Positions 18,528-28,178 of a DNA stretch of 64,000 bases are shown here, piece after piece. The first letter of the stretch is position 1, and each line of letters starts with the position of its first letter. Source of the stretch: Pontiella sp037132875 (GTDB lineage: Bacteria; Verrucomicrobiota; Kiritimatiellia; Kiritimatiellales; Pontiellaceae). The notes beneath the pieces are model-generated. The model was not told the DNA's origin and did no database searches. It worked only from the letters and a program-made list of their open reading frames with translations. The stretch lies in the NCBI GenBank assembly GCA_037132875.1, contig JBAHZU010000130.1, positions 11,841 to 75,840 of the forward strand, written 5' to 3'. A program made the translations under genes and the position numbers.

Positions 18528-19799
18528 TTAGATGGCCGGCGCGTTTTCGAGCAAAAAGCGTTCCGCTTCTGGGCTCCACAGACCGTTATGATTTTCCACA
18601 ATTTTGGCCAGACCCTGATATAGATCCCCTTCATGATTCTTCAGATCATCGAGGGCCACCAGTGGCATGCTGACATTGGTATAAACCAATTTCTTTCCGC
18701 CAGGAATGTTCGGCAGATTCAATGTGGTTTCGATTACGGCATTCAAACCGCCAACATGCGTGAGCATCGTGGACGGATTCAGCTGGCCCGATTCCATCAT
18801 TTTAAGCGACTCAATCATATCGTCAGTATTCCCCCCGCTCGTTCCCACCACGTGGGTTGCCGCATAGTGCACATTGTAGAAGTTGAATTCTGCGGAGAAC
18901 GTCGGATCTGTCGGGCCAGCAAAGAAGTTCAGGCACCCATCAAAACCCAAGAGCTTATCGGCCTGTTCCAATACCGGACGAACCGGAGCATACACAAATA
19001 CATCATCAAAGCCTGCCCCTTTCGGAGTCAGCGACTTAAGATAGTCAATGCCCTTGCCTTCTTCGGCGGTGTTGACATAAATCAGTTCAACGCCATTCGC
19101 TTTCGCATCTTCCACGGTGTAGATCGATGCGGCACGAGCCAAGCGGTCATTGTCGATATCGGTGACCACCAACAAACCCGGCTTGCGGTTGCAGTGAATG
19201 GCATAATCAATGGCACCAAGTCCCATGGGACCCACCCCTGCGAGCAGGGCCATCGCGCCGCCTTCCACCACACCCATTTCGTGAATATAGCTTCCCGGCG
19301 TGGTATGGTAGTTGGCATGAAAACCGCCAACAATGCAGGACATCGGTTCAGCCAGTGAACCCATGTAGAATGCTTCGCCATCATACGGGAGCAAACAATC
19401 CTGTTCCATTACTTCGGCAGGAATGATCACATATTGCGAATCGCCGCCAATGCACGGATAGGAATAGCCCGGAGCGGAAAGAATGCCGACCGGTCCGTCT
19501 GCATAGTTCAGCGCCGGCTGAATGGAAAATTTATTTCCCGCGGTGAACTTATCCGACCACTTAGAGCCAACTTCCACGATTTCGCCGCAGAATTCATGAC
19601 CAATAATAATCGGATTTTCCGCAACATCGTTGGGAATACGTTTGTGCTTGATGCCTTGCGATGACGCCTTGTAGGACGACATACAGATGGAGTCGGATAC
19701 AATCTTAGCTAAGATTTCATTTTCGCCAATGGCTGGAAGCTCGAACTCTTCCAACCGCAAATCATTTTCGCCATATAGTCTAATTGCTTTTGTTTTCAT
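18528..19799 (-). CDS. Zinc-dependent alcohol dehydrogenase, L-sorbose-1-phosphate reductase-like
   Basis: A 423-residue medium-chain dehydrogenase. The N-terminal GroES-like domain has the GHEFCGEIVEVGSKW motif; the Rossmann domain has GVGPMGLGAIDYAIH. The overall length and segments such as SSYKASSQGIKHKRIP recall L-sorbose-1-phosphate reductase (SorE-type) rather than generic alcohol dehydrogenases. The substrate is probably a sugar or polyol phosphate, but this is inference. It lies 48 bp downstream of the SDR gene, which resembles sorbitol-6-phosphate dehydrogenase, so the two may oxidise and reduce successive carbons of one substrate. Confidence 0.82.
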   Translation of the reverse strand: MKTKAIRLYGENDLRLEEFELPAIGENEILAKIVSDSICMSSYKASSQGIKHKRIPNDVAENPIIIGHEFCGEIVEVGSKWSDKFTAGNKFSIQPALNYADGPVGILSAPGYSYPCIGGDSQYVIIPAEVMEQDCLLPYDGEAFYMGSLAEPMSCIVGGFHANYHTTPGSYIHEMGVVEGGAMALLAGVGPMGLGAIDYAIHCNRKPGLLVVTDIDNDRLARAASIYTVEDAKANGVELIYVNTAEEGKGIDYLKSLTPKGAGFDDVFVYAPVRPVLEQADKLLGFDGCLNFFAGPTDPTFSAEFNFYNVHYAATHVVGTSGGNTDDMIESLKMMESGQLNPSTMLTHVGGLNAVIETTLNLPNIPGGKKLVYTNVSMPLVALDDLKNHEGDLYQGLAKIVENHNGLWSPEAERFLLENAPAI

Positions 19800-19846
19800 A
19801 ATGTGTTCTCCAAAAAATTTAAATTCTCAGTTTCAGCATTCTGTTT

Positions 19847-20920
19847 TTAATTGAGCATGACCTGCCCGCCGGTAACGGGAATGGCCTGACCGGTTTCATA
19901 TTTCTGTTCGACGGAATAGAGAATGGCTTTCGTGACATCTTCTCCATCGCAGCCGCGATTCATTGGCACCTGTGCTTCGTAGAATCGTTTCACATCTTCA
20001 ACCGTTTCGGCGCCCGGCACTTTTCCGGTTTTTAGATACTGCACAAACAGTCCACGTTCCGGATCGCTCCAGAGCGGGCCATCGAAAAAATTACCCGGAC
20101 AAACGGTATTCACTTTGGTGTTATCGGCGACCAATTCTTTGGCAAAGCTTTGAACCAGACCCACGGAACCAAACTTGGAGCCCGCATAGGCCGCATTTTT
20201 ATTTGAACCTTCCAAGGCCGATTTTGAACTGATGCTGACGATGTCCGTGAAGTAGTTCCCCTTCGGCTTATTCATGGCTTCCATCACAGGAGCAACATGC
20301 TTGGTGCAGAGGAAGAATCCGATGTAGTTCACATCGGTCACAAACTCAAAATCCTTGAGCGACATCTCTTTAACACTCCCGGCTTTCAAGACCCCAGCAT
20401 TGCTGACAAATAAGTCAATACCCCCCACCGTATTCACCACTTCGCCAACCATTTTCAGCACAGATTCTTCGTCGGTCACATTCACCGCCACACCAAATGC
20501 AACCGTGCGGCCGGCGTCTTTATTCAGTTCCGCCGCCAGACGACTTGCGCCGTCCACATTCATATCGGCAATAAAGACCAGTGCGCCTTCAGCAATCAGA
20601 GAACGCACAATGCCTTCGCCAAATCCCTGGGCACCGCCGGTGACCACGCAAACCTTGTTGTTAATTACGCCCGCGCGGCCCGTAACTTTCTGAGCATTGG
20701 AGGTGCCATTGAGCGCGTCATCATAGTCTTCGCCCAGTCGGAACGCGCCGAGGCCTTCAATCAATACCGATCGAATGCCTTGCGTGAATTTTCTAGGAAG
20801 CTCATCCAAGGAGCACGTAAGTTCTGGATTTTCAATCGTATCGCAGGAGATCACAATGTCTCCCTTTTCCCCGTCAAAGGACAGGCCTCTCAGCTGAGGT
20901 GCAACGCCTAGTGTCTTCAT
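19847..20920 (-). CDS. SDR oxidoreductase, sorbitol-6-phosphate dehydrogenase-like, with N-terminal extension
   Basis: A 357-residue protein. Residues about 85-357 form a classical SDR domain with TGGAQGFGEG cofactor loop, NAGV, and catalytic SIS...YAGSK. It is nearest in feel to SrlD/SorD-type sorbitol-6-phosphate dehydrogenases. The first 80 or so residues are unusual. They include SVLIEGLGAFRLGEDYDDALN, which resembles the end of the class II aldolase half in bifunctional aldolase-dehydrogenases, so the extension may be a relic of such a fusion (inference). The start overlaps the PHP gene stop by 4 bp, so translation is coupled. Confidence 0.82.
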   Translation of the reverse strand: MKTLGVAPQLRGLSFDGEKGDIVISCDTIENPELTCSLDELPRKFTQGIRSVLIEGLGAFRLGEDYDDALNGTSNAQKVTGRAGVINNKVCVVTGGAQGFGEGIVRSLIAEGALVFIADMNVDGASRLAAELNKDAGRTVAFGVAVNVTDEESVLKMVGEVVNTVGGIDLFVSNAGVLKAGSVKEMSLKDFEFVTDVNYIGFFLCTKHVAPVMEAMNKPKGNYFTDIVSISSKSALEGSNKNAAYAGSKFGSVGLVQSFAKELVADNTKVNTVCPGNFFDGPLWSDPERGLFVQYLKTGKVPGAETVEDVKRFYEAQVPMNRGCDGEDVTKAILYSVEQKYETGQAIPVTGGQVMLN

Positions 20921-22218
20921 ATTAATTCAATCGCCTTTTCGGGTTGGGTATGGTCCATATTTTTTCCAATGTCGGCATACGTTGCCAGCCGCTCATCCAG
21001 CGGTTGGGTAGCCATGGGGTTTTCTGGATTAAACAGCGCAAGCTTCGAATCCTGAGCCGCCAGCTTCTCATGCGCAATCAGGGCCCAAGCCGCATCGGCT
21101 AGATGCGCAAACTCGGGTTCCAGCAGGATGGGGCAGTTAAACGACTGGCGGGAACTATTGATGTCTACGCCGCTGATTTCCATCAGTCCATTTTCTTTGC
21201 AAAGTTTCTGCAATCGCGCTAGCTGTTCACGCGTATTGCGCGGCGGCATATAGGTGATCGCCCGAAAACCGATCTTCGACAGCTCGGGAATCAATTCATC
21301 CAGAAAGTCATCTTCAAACTTTTCGGCTTTCTTGTCGCCGGTCGGAGATTCCCCGACATCGCCCAGATAGGCATACGCCGGAATGGCTCCGATGCGATTG
21401 GCAAATTCAACCGCTTGATACACGGTCATGCACTCTTCATCGCTCGATTTCAGAAAGAATGCCGGCACCAGCGATGCTTTGAAGGCACCCAGCAGATCGT
21501 AGGCATAGTGTGGATTGTAGAGTTCCAGCAGCACTTCGCGGAGTTTTCCAGCGATTGGAATTTCCATCTGATTTTCCACAAAATCAACCAGAGGCTGCCC
21601 CTTACCACATTTTTCAATCAGCTTTAACGCCAGCGCATACAGAATATGGCGCTCCGTAATGGATCCACCCTCGGCAGCTTGCGAGATGGGCAACACATCC
21701 ACATCAAAATCAAGGGTCGGGGCTCCCCGTTCCTGCAGGATACGATTCAGCGTATCCACTTCCTTACGATCGCGCAGAATACGCGCGTCATGAATGGGCT
21801 TCAGGAATTTTTCCATGGCAGGAAACTGGTCCGCGGGAATGCCGTGAAATGCAATATAGGTGATGTTCGGTTCATCGGGGTTATTGGTCTTCCGCCCCTG
21901 CATAAGCGTGCCATCCATATTCACACGGATTTCACACCCGGCCGTGCTCGCAATGTTAACCACCTTGGCGGCCTCCAAAAACTCGGCACAACCAGACACC
22001 GAATCGTGATCCATAATTCCGACCGTACGTAGCCCCGCTTCTGCGGCCTTCACCGCAATCATCGTGGGGGAATACGGGCTGAATGAATAGATCGAGTGCA
22101 CATGATTATTCACTTCTTCCGTCTGTGTCACGCCTTGCTTGCACCGCTCTTCACCGTGTTCTCGCACGGCTGCAAGACGAGCGGTGCTCGTTGATCCATT
22201 TAGATTTTCATAACCCAT
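20917..22218 (-). CDS. PHP-domain protein
   Basis: A 433-residue cytosolic protein with the PHP metal-binding signatures: NNHVHSIYSFSPYSP (H-x-H...S), GIMDHDSVSG (DH) and GCEIRV (Glu). PHP domains act as metal-dependent phosphoesterases. This family also has a long C-terminal half with GVDINSSRQSFNCP. Position inside an operon of sugar-phosphate dehydrogenases suggests a sugar phosphate phosphatase or related enzyme, but the substrate cannot be read from sequence. It overlaps the downstream SDR by 4 bp. Confidence 0.82.
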   Translation of the reverse strand: MGYENLNGSTSTARLAAVREHGEERCKQGVTQTEEVNNHVHSIYSFSPYSPTMIAVKAAEAGLRTVGIMDHDSVSGCAEFLEAAKVVNIASTAGCEIRVNMDGTLMQGRKTNNPDEPNITYIAFHGIPADQFPAMEKFLKPIHDARILRDRKEVDTLNRILQERGAPTLDFDVDVLPISQAAEGGSITERHILYALALKLIEKCGKGQPLVDFVENQMEIPIAGKLREVLLELYNPHYAYDLLGAFKASLVPAFFLKSSDEECMTVYQAVEFANRIGAIPAYAYLGDVGESPTGDKKAEKFEDDFLDELIPELSKIGFRAITYMPPRNTREQLARLQKLCKENGLMEISGVDINSSRQSFNCPILLEPEFAHLADAAWALIAHEKLAAQDSKLALFNPENPMATQPLDERLATYADIGKNMDHTQPEKAIELI

Positions 22219-22299
22219 GGTTTAAACCTCTGAATTTGATAATCCGCAATGCGTGAATCACAAGTCGATTACGCATTACGGATCATCTATCCTCTTACT

Positions 22300-24753
22300 T
22301 TATACACCGAGACGCGAAATGCGTTGCAACTCGCCATTGGTGTAGTTCTGCTCAACCACATGGCCCGGAAGCGGAACAATGCGCTCGTGAACGGCATCGA
22401 TAATCCAGCTCGCCTGCGGGAAGTAATCCGTTTCCATTTCCGCGGCAGGAGAGATCCAGTTTTTCGCACCAATCACCACCGGCGGTGCATCGAGGTAATC
22501 GAAGCACAGGTTGGTTAGATTCGCCGCAATGTTGTGCAGGCAAGATCCCCGTTCCACCGAGTCGGAAGCCAAAACAACACGACCCGTTTTCTTGATGGAT
22601 TCCACCAGTTTATCGTAGTTCAACGGATTAACGAAACGCAGGTCGATCAGTTCGACGTCCATATCGTATTTTTCCTTCATCTCATCAACCACTTTCATAC
22701 CGCTATACAGCACTGGGCCGAGGGTGATCAGCGTCAGGTCTTTACCCTGCGTACGTACGGCCGGTTCGCCTTCTTCGGTTTCGAAATAACCTTCTGGAAC
22801 GCCGTCTTTTTCGAACAACTCGCCGATTCCATAGGTTTTCTGCGATTCAAAGAAGATCACCGGATCGGTTCCGGCCAGTGCCAAGTTGAGCATGCCCTTG
22901 GCATCGTACGTGGTGGCTGGATAATACACTTTCAGCCCTGGAATATGGTTCACCATTGCCGTCCAGTCCTGCGAGTGCTGTGCCCCGTATTTATTGCCCA
23001 CAGACACACGAAGTGTCAGCGGCATTTTCAAGATACCCGCCGACATGGACTGCCACTTGGAAATCTGATTAAAGATTTCATCTCCGGCACGTCCCATAAA
23101 GTCGCAATACATCAGCTCGGCCACCACACGGCCGCCACTCAGGGCATATCCGCAGGCCGTACCGACAATGGCACCTTCTGAAATCGGAGAGTTGAACAGA
23201 CGGTGATACGGAAGCAACTCGGTCAATCCGTTGTAACAGGCAAATGCTCCGCCCCAGTCACGGTTTTCTTCGCCATAGGCGATCATGGTCGGGTCTATTG
23301 CGAAACGGTGTACCATGGCTTCAAAAATGGCATCGCGATAGGTGTAAAGCTGGTTAGCTTTGAACGGCTTGCCATCGGCATCGAATGCAAAACGCTGTTT
23401 ACGCTTCAGCTTCTTAACGCGAGCATTGTCCTCAACTTTTTCCAGCAGTTCCGGTTCGCGGTCATCAAATTTTTCCACCTTGCCATTGGAATACATGACC
23501 TGGGGAATCAGGTTGATGTCGGAATACGGAGAAACGCTTTCATCAATGGCCAACTTCATGGCCTTGGTAATCTTCGCCGTAATCTTGGCCTTCATGGCAT
23601 CAGCATCGGCTTCCGTAAGGGCCCCGTTTTTGATGAGGTATTCCCCGAAGTTGCGTACGCAATCGGCTTCTTCCCACATTTCCATTTCTTCTTTTGAACG
23701 ATACGAAGAGGCATCGGAAGGCGAATGACCCGACATGCGATAGGTAATCACGTCTAGCAGCGCGGGGCCTTTACCCGCAAGCAGGATCGCTTTCTGACGC
23801 TCTGTGGCATCAGCCACCGCCAGCGGATTGTACCCATCCACACGTTCTGCATGCATCTGCTCGGGGTTGACACCCGCACCAATACGCGCAGCAAATTTGT
23901 AGCTCATGGTTTCGCCAACCGTCTGACCGCCCATGCCATACTGGTTGTTCATGATGTTAATCAGCACGGGAGGATGACCAAACTCTTTATCCCAGAGTTC
24001 AACATACTGGTCCATTGCCGCCATCCAGATGCCTTCATAAACTGGGCCGCAACCCATTGAAGCATCCCCAATGTTGGCAATCACGATACCCGGTTTACGG
24101 TTGATCAGCTTGTTCATGGCCGAGCCCACAGAGATGTCCGCAGAACCGCCCACCAAGGCGTTGTTCGGCATGGAGCCAAACGGAATGAAGAAGGCGTGCA
24201 TGGAGCCGCCAAGGCCTTTATTAATTCCGGTTTTACGCGCAAAGATTTCAGCAAGGGTTCCGTAGAGGATGAAGTCTTCTGCCAGATCCTTCACGTCCTC
24301 GTGCGATCCGTCCTTCACGACATTCAAGGTGGCCCCTTCGAAGAAGTCTTCCATGATGCCGTTCAGCTTATCATCTTCGAGCTTGCTGATGGCGGAAAGA
24401 CACTTGGCCATAATTTCACCGTGCGAACGGTGAGAACCAAAGATATAGTCATCGGTATCCAGATGAACCGACTGGCCGACCGCAGCCGCTTCCTGACCGA
24501 TCGACAAATGAGCCGGTCCGGGATGGTTGTATTCCATGCCTTCATAGGAACCCTGCACTTTGATCTGGTTCAGCATGGTTTCGAATTCACGAATCACGAG
24601 CATGTCGTAATACATTTTCACGAGGCGGTCTTTACCGTATTTTTTCTCTTCTTTCTTATAGTCCGATTTATACTGGTTAATCGGAATCGGTTTGAAGGTA
24701 ATCTCACCCGCTTTGCGGGATTCTTCGGGACATATCACTTGACTTTTAGGCAT
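22300..24753 (-). CDS. 2-oxoacid dehydrogenase E1, fused alpha and beta subunits
   Basis: An 817-residue thiamine-diphosphate E1. The N-terminal alpha half (to about residue 440) has HLSIGQEAAAVG, FGSHRSHGE, GGSMHAF and the ThDP segment GDASMGCGPVYEG. The C-terminal beta half has AYGEENRDWGGAF, ISEGAIVGTACGYALSG and GNKYGAQHSQDW. It decarboxylates a 2-oxoacid or cleaves acetoin and passes the acyl group to E2 lipoamide. Substrate choice (pyruvate, acetoin or another) cannot be decided. CAGGAGAA precedes the ATG. E3 ends 24 bp upstream, so E2-E3-E1 form one operon. Confidence 0.92.
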   Translation of the reverse strand: MPKSQVICPEESRKAGEITFKPIPINQYKSDYKKEEKKYGKDRLVKMYYDMLVIREFETMLNQIKVQGSYEGMEYNHPGPAHLSIGQEAAAVGQSVHLDTDDYIFGSHRSHGEIMAKCLSAISKLEDDKLNGIMEDFFEGATLNVVKDGSHEDVKDLAEDFILYGTLAEIFARKTGINKGLGGSMHAFFIPFGSMPNNALVGGSADISVGSAMNKLINRKPGIVIANIGDASMGCGPVYEGIWMAAMDQYVELWDKEFGHPPVLINIMNNQYGMGGQTVGETMSYKFAARIGAGVNPEQMHAERVDGYNPLAVADATERQKAILLAGKGPALLDVITYRMSGHSPSDASSYRSKEEMEMWEEADCVRNFGEYLIKNGALTEADADAMKAKITAKITKAMKLAIDESVSPYSDINLIPQVMYSNGKVEKFDDREPELLEKVEDNARVKKLKRKQRFAFDADGKPFKANQLYTYRDAIFEAMVHRFAIDPTMIAYGEENRDWGGAFACYNGLTELLPYHRLFNSPISEGAIVGTACGYALSGGRVVAELMYCDFMGRAGDEIFNQISKWQSMSAGILKMPLTLRVSVGNKYGAQHSQDWTAMVNHIPGLKVYYPATTYDAKGMLNLALAGTDPVIFFESQKTYGIGELFEKDGVPEGYFETEEGEPAVRTQGKDLTLITLGPVLYSGMKVVDEMKEKYDMDVELIDLRFVNPLNYDKLVESIKKTGRVVLASDSVERGSCLHNIAANLTNLCFDYLDAPPVVIGAKNWISPAAEMETDYFPQASWIIDAVHERIVPLPGHVVEQNYTNGELQRISRLGV

Positions 24754-24777
24754 TGGTATTCTCCTGATTAATTGGAT

Positions 24778-26487
24778 TTAAAATTGAAATAAGGTGGCGC
24801 GAATAACTTCCCCGACCGTCGGGTGCGGGAAAACAATTTCCTGCGCATCCTCTACGCGCAGTTCCATTTCGATCATGGCCGCAACACCCCAGATAAATTC
24901 TGAGCAGTAGGCGCCAAAGGCATGAACCCCGAGCAGAACGCGGGTATTTGAATCGATGACCACCTTGACTGAACCTGGACCTTTTTTTCCATTCTCGGCT
25001 AAGAAACGTCCGCTCATAATCAACGGAAGTTCTGCCGACTCAACCTGATGGCCGGCTTCCTTCGCCTGTTCTTCGGTCATCCCACACCCTGCAATCTCGG
25101 GGATGGAATAAACCGCCCACGGTATGGCATTCGTGCGGAAGCGATCTTTCTTTCCAAGAATGGTATTCAATGCAACTTCACCCATGCGGGTGGCGGAGTG
25201 CGCCAACTGCGATTTTCCGGTGACATCGCCAATGGCATACACATTCGGCAAGTTCGTGCGTAGCTGGTCGTCGGCTTTAATTCCGCGGCGGTCAAAATCT
25301 AACCCCGCTTCTTCCAAGCCCATATTTCCAAGGTTTGGAGAACGGCCAACAGACATGAGTATGATATCGGCGTTGACCGATTTTTCGGCGCCCGATTTTG
25401 TGGTGTATTTCACCTCGTGCCCCTCAATGGCCGTGACACGGCAACCAAGGTTGAAATCAACCTTCCCTTTGAGAGCTTTGCGGAAGGCCTTCGCCTGGCC
25501 GTTGTCCATGAAGGGGATAATTTCGTCGAGCATTTCAATGATGTCGACCTTCACACCCAAGCTGCTGAAGAAGCTGGCAAATTCAACCCCGATCACACCG
25601 CCGCCAATCACCGCAAGCGATTTGGGCATGGTTTCAATGTTGAGGATTTCCTTGCTGGTCATCACATGATCCTGATCCGCACCCGGAATCGGAGGCACAA
25701 ATGGAGAACCCCCCGTGGCGATCACCACGTTATCGCCTTCGTAAACAGTACCGGCCACGTCCACCTTGCGGGACCCCAACAACTTGGCTGCGCCGTAGAG
25801 CACATCCACTTTGCTTTTCTTCATCATGCCGGCAATACCGCCGCGCAGGGTTTTAATCACGTCCTGTTTCCAGGCCATGGTTTTTGCGAGATCAAACGTC
25901 ACTTCCCCCGTGATGACCCCAAATTCAGGAGCCTCTTTCGCGTGCACATAATGCTTCGCGGAATTGAGCAGCGTTTTCGTGGGGATGCAACCATGGTTCA
26001 GGCAGACGCCGCCGAGATCGTTCTTTTCGACCAGCAACACCTTGAGCCCCTGATGCGCAGCCCGTTCGGCCATTTCATAGCCTCCAGGTCCTGCACCGAT
26101 AATGATAAGCTCGTATTCAGCCCCCGTGGAGACCTTAGCCACCGGAGCCGGTGTTGCAACAGGTGCCGGCGCGGCCGCAGGAGCGGCCGCTGTTGGAGCC
26201 GGTGCCGTTTCAACAGCATCAGCAGGACGCATTGCGGTGATGTCTTCTCCGGGAGCACCGATGACGGCAATCACCTTTAACACATCCACATCGGCATCCG
26301 CCGGATAGAAGATGCCCAGCATCGTTCCTGCAGCCGTTGCTTCCACTTCGAAAGTCGCTTTATCGGTTTCCACTTCACAAAGTGCCTGCCCTGCGGCAAC
26401 CGTATCGCCTTCCGCGACTTTCCATTCGATAATGATGCAGGATTCAACAGACTGTCCCTGCCTCGGCATTAATACTTCAGTAGCCAT
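24778..26487 (-). CDS. lpd: Dihydrolipoyl dehydrogenase (E3) with N-terminal lipoyl domain
   Basis: Flavoprotein that reoxidises lipoamide. Residues 1-80 form a lipoyl domain with ETDKATF (Lys43 is the lipoylation site), followed by an Ala-Pro-rich linker to about 130. The FAD domain follows (IIIGAGPGGYEMAERAA), with redox disulfide GGVCLNHGCIPTK, NAD-binding GGGVIGVEFASFF and the C-terminal HPTVGEV histidine. Start at the ATG at 26487 with AAGGAG. Its lipoyl domain is almost identical to that of the neighbouring E2 (about 78 of 90 residues). Confidence 0.95.
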   Translation of the reverse strand: MATEVLMPRQGQSVESCIIIEWKVAEGDTVAAGQALCEVETDKATFEVEATAAGTMLGIFYPADADVDVLKVIAVIGAPGEDITAMRPADAVETAPAPTAAAPAAAPAPVATPAPVAKVSTGAEYELIIIGAGPGGYEMAERAAHQGLKVLLVEKNDLGGVCLNHGCIPTKTLLNSAKHYVHAKEAPEFGVITGEVTFDLAKTMAWKQDVIKTLRGGIAGMMKKSKVDVLYGAAKLLGSRKVDVAGTVYEGDNVVIATGGSPFVPPIPGADQDHVMTSKEILNIETMPKSLAVIGGGVIGVEFASFFSSLGVKVDIIEMLDEIIPFMDNGQAKAFRKALKGKVDFNLGCRVTAIEGHEVKYTTKSGAEKSVNADIILMSVGRSPNLGNMGLEEAGLDFDRRGIKADDQLRTNLPNVYAIGDVTGKSQLAHSATRMGEVALNTILGKKDRFRTNAIPWAVYSIPEIAGCGMTEEQAKEAGHQVESAELPLIMSGRFLAENGKKGPGSVKVVIDSNTRVLLGVHAFGAYCSEFIWGVAAMIEMELRVEDAQEIVFPHPTVGEVIRATLFQF

Positions 26488-26561
26488 AAATTTTCTCCTT
26501 AACGTTGAAAGAATAATGAATATGAACAAGGCACTCCGATTTCCGAAGTCGCCTCACTGCT

Positions 26562-26813
26562 CTACGATTCTTTCTCCATAATTTTCTTTGCGGGTTTCAT
26601 ACGAGTCACAAATATCGAGATCAGCTCATGCGCCGTTCTACCCTTCAATACCCGAGCAGTTCCTCTTCGAGTCAGTGGCCCCATCCAATGGGGACCGGCA
26701 ACAACAGAAGGACGAGTGGCTGCCACCGAAGTGGCGCACGCAACCCAATTGATCAACCGATCTTTAAGATCAAATGGGTCATCCTTCGACATTCGATATT
26801 CCTGATTCAGCAT
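26562..26813 (-). pseudogene. Remnant of a four-helix-bundle (23S rRNA-IVS-like) protein gene
   Basis: An 83-codon frame between E2 and E3. The N-terminal part DPFDLKDRLINWV resembles the first helix of four-helix-bundle proteins (S23/IVS type), and the C-terminal part ELISIFVTRMKPAKK resembles their last helix. The middle, about 40 residues in intact members, is missing or scrambled (family length near 120). The N-terminal MLNQEYRMS also recalls leaders of such genes. I read it as a decayed or internally deleted copy that entered the operon. The likely original start is the ATG at 26792. Identification is by eye only. Confidence 0.5.
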
Positions 26814-26823
26814 TCGCTATGGG

Positions 26824-28167
26824 TTAGCCCGCCAACGTGAGTTCAAATGCGGCGAGTTTCAAACGAAGGCTCGCCAAGAAGCGGGCCGCTGGGGCACCGT
26901 CTGCAGCTGCGTGATCAAACGTGAGCGAGAGGCCCATGTGCGGCACAAAATCGGCCCCGCCGTCTTTATTCAAGACCGGCTTCGGCTGAATTGAGCAAAC
27001 ACCCAGAATTCCAACCTCTGGCGCATTCAGCACCGGGGTAAAGCTTTCGATACCCATGGCACCCAGATTGGTCACCGTGAAGGTGCCGCCGCTCAGCGCA
27101 TCCGGATCAACCGTGCCTTCGATACAGGATTTTGCGAGACGTTTGGTCTCCGCCGATAGTTGCTTAAGGGTCATCAGGTTCGCATAGCGAATCACGGGAA
27201 CCATTAGGCCGCGCGGCGTATCCACCGCAAATCCGAGGTGTATATTATCGAATTCAACAATCGTAGTGCCGAGCATGTGGGCATTGAGTTCCGGGAACTC
27301 GCCGAGCGTTTTAACGGTGGCAAAGAGCACCACATCGTTAATGCTGATTCCGCCAACACCAGCTTCTTCCGGAGCCGCTTTGCATTTGGAGCGATAGCCC
27401 AAAATCGAGCGGGCATCGGCCGAGGTGTTGAGCGTGAGCTGTGCCGTGGTCTGCAGCGAATTGAGCATACGGCTGGCAACCACTTTGCGAACGCCTTTAA
27501 CCGGAATCTCTTTCACATTTCCGGGGAAGTCCATGGAAGCCACGGCTTCGCCGACGGCTTCTGGAGCAACAGTCATCAGATCGGCCGCCACCACGCGTCC
27601 ACCCAATCCCGTTCCAAGGGCAGGAACCTCCAGTCCTTCGGCCGTGGCTTTCGCCTGTGCCGCCGGAGTCACAGCCTGCGCGGCGGCAACATCGCGTTCA
27701 ATCACGCGACCATTCGGACCGGTCCCTGCGAGAGTTGAAGGATCTACGCCCTTCTTTGCTGCGAGGTTTTTAGCGCGGGGAGACACGCCAACACTCGAAT
27801 TGGAAACCGGTACCGGGAGACGGGCAACGGGGGCCGCAACCTTTTCCTCGGGCTTCACTTCAGCATTCACCGGTTCAGGTGTTGCCGCGGCGGCATCATC
27901 GGCCGGACGCAATGCGGAAATATCTTCCCCGGGTTCGCCAATGGCGGCGATGACTTTCAAAACTTCAACGTCGGCATCCGCAGGGTAAAAGATACCCAGC
28001 ATCGTGCCGTTTGCAGTGGCTTCCACTTCAAACGTGGCTTTATCGGTTTCCACTTCACAAAGCGTCTGTCCTTCGGTGACCACGTCACCTTCGCTTACGC
28101 TCCATTCGATGATGATACAGGACTCTACGGATTGTCCCTGTCTCGGCATTAATACTTCTGTGGCCAT
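26824..28167 (-). CDS. Dihydrolipoamide acyltransferase (E2)
   Basis: Core of the 2-oxoacid dehydrogenase complex, 447 residues. An N-terminal lipoyl domain (1-80, ETDKATF with Lys43) is followed by an Ala-Pro linker, a peripheral subunit-binding domain (VSPRAKNLAAKKGVDPSTLAGTGPNG-type, near 128-160) and a short second copy near 175-200 (VPALGTGLGGRV). The catalytic domain (from about 215) ends with FDHAAADGAPAARF, the H-x-x-x-D-G active site. It opens the E2-E3-E1 series, 11 bp after the DeoR-type gene. Acyl specificity is not evident. Confidence 0.93.
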   Translation of the reverse strand: MATEVLMPRQGQSVESCIIIEWSVSEGDVVTEGQTLCEVETDKATFEVEATANGTMLGIFYPADADVEVLKVIAAIGEPGEDISALRPADDAAAATPEPVNAEVKPEEKVAAPVARLPVPVSNSSVGVSPRAKNLAAKKGVDPSTLAGTGPNGRVIERDVAAAQAVTPAAQAKATAEGLEVPALGTGLGGRVVAADLMTVAPEAVGEAVASMDFPGNVKEIPVKGVRKVVASRMLNSLQTTAQLTLNTSADARSILGYRSKCKAAPEEAGVGGISINDVVLFATVKTLGEFPELNAHMLGTTIVEFDNIHLGFAVDTPRGLMVPVIRYANLMTLKQLSAETKRLAKSCIEGTVDPDALSGGTFTVTNLGAMGIESFTPVLNAPEVGILGVCSIQPKPVLNKDGGADFVPHMGLSLTFDHAAADGAPAARFLASLRLKLAAFELTLAG

Positions 28168-28178
28168 GGTTAATTCTC

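Noticed and set aside
25417..26280. 287-codon plus-strand open frame
   Set aside because: Antisense to lpd; His/Arg-rich shadow translation.
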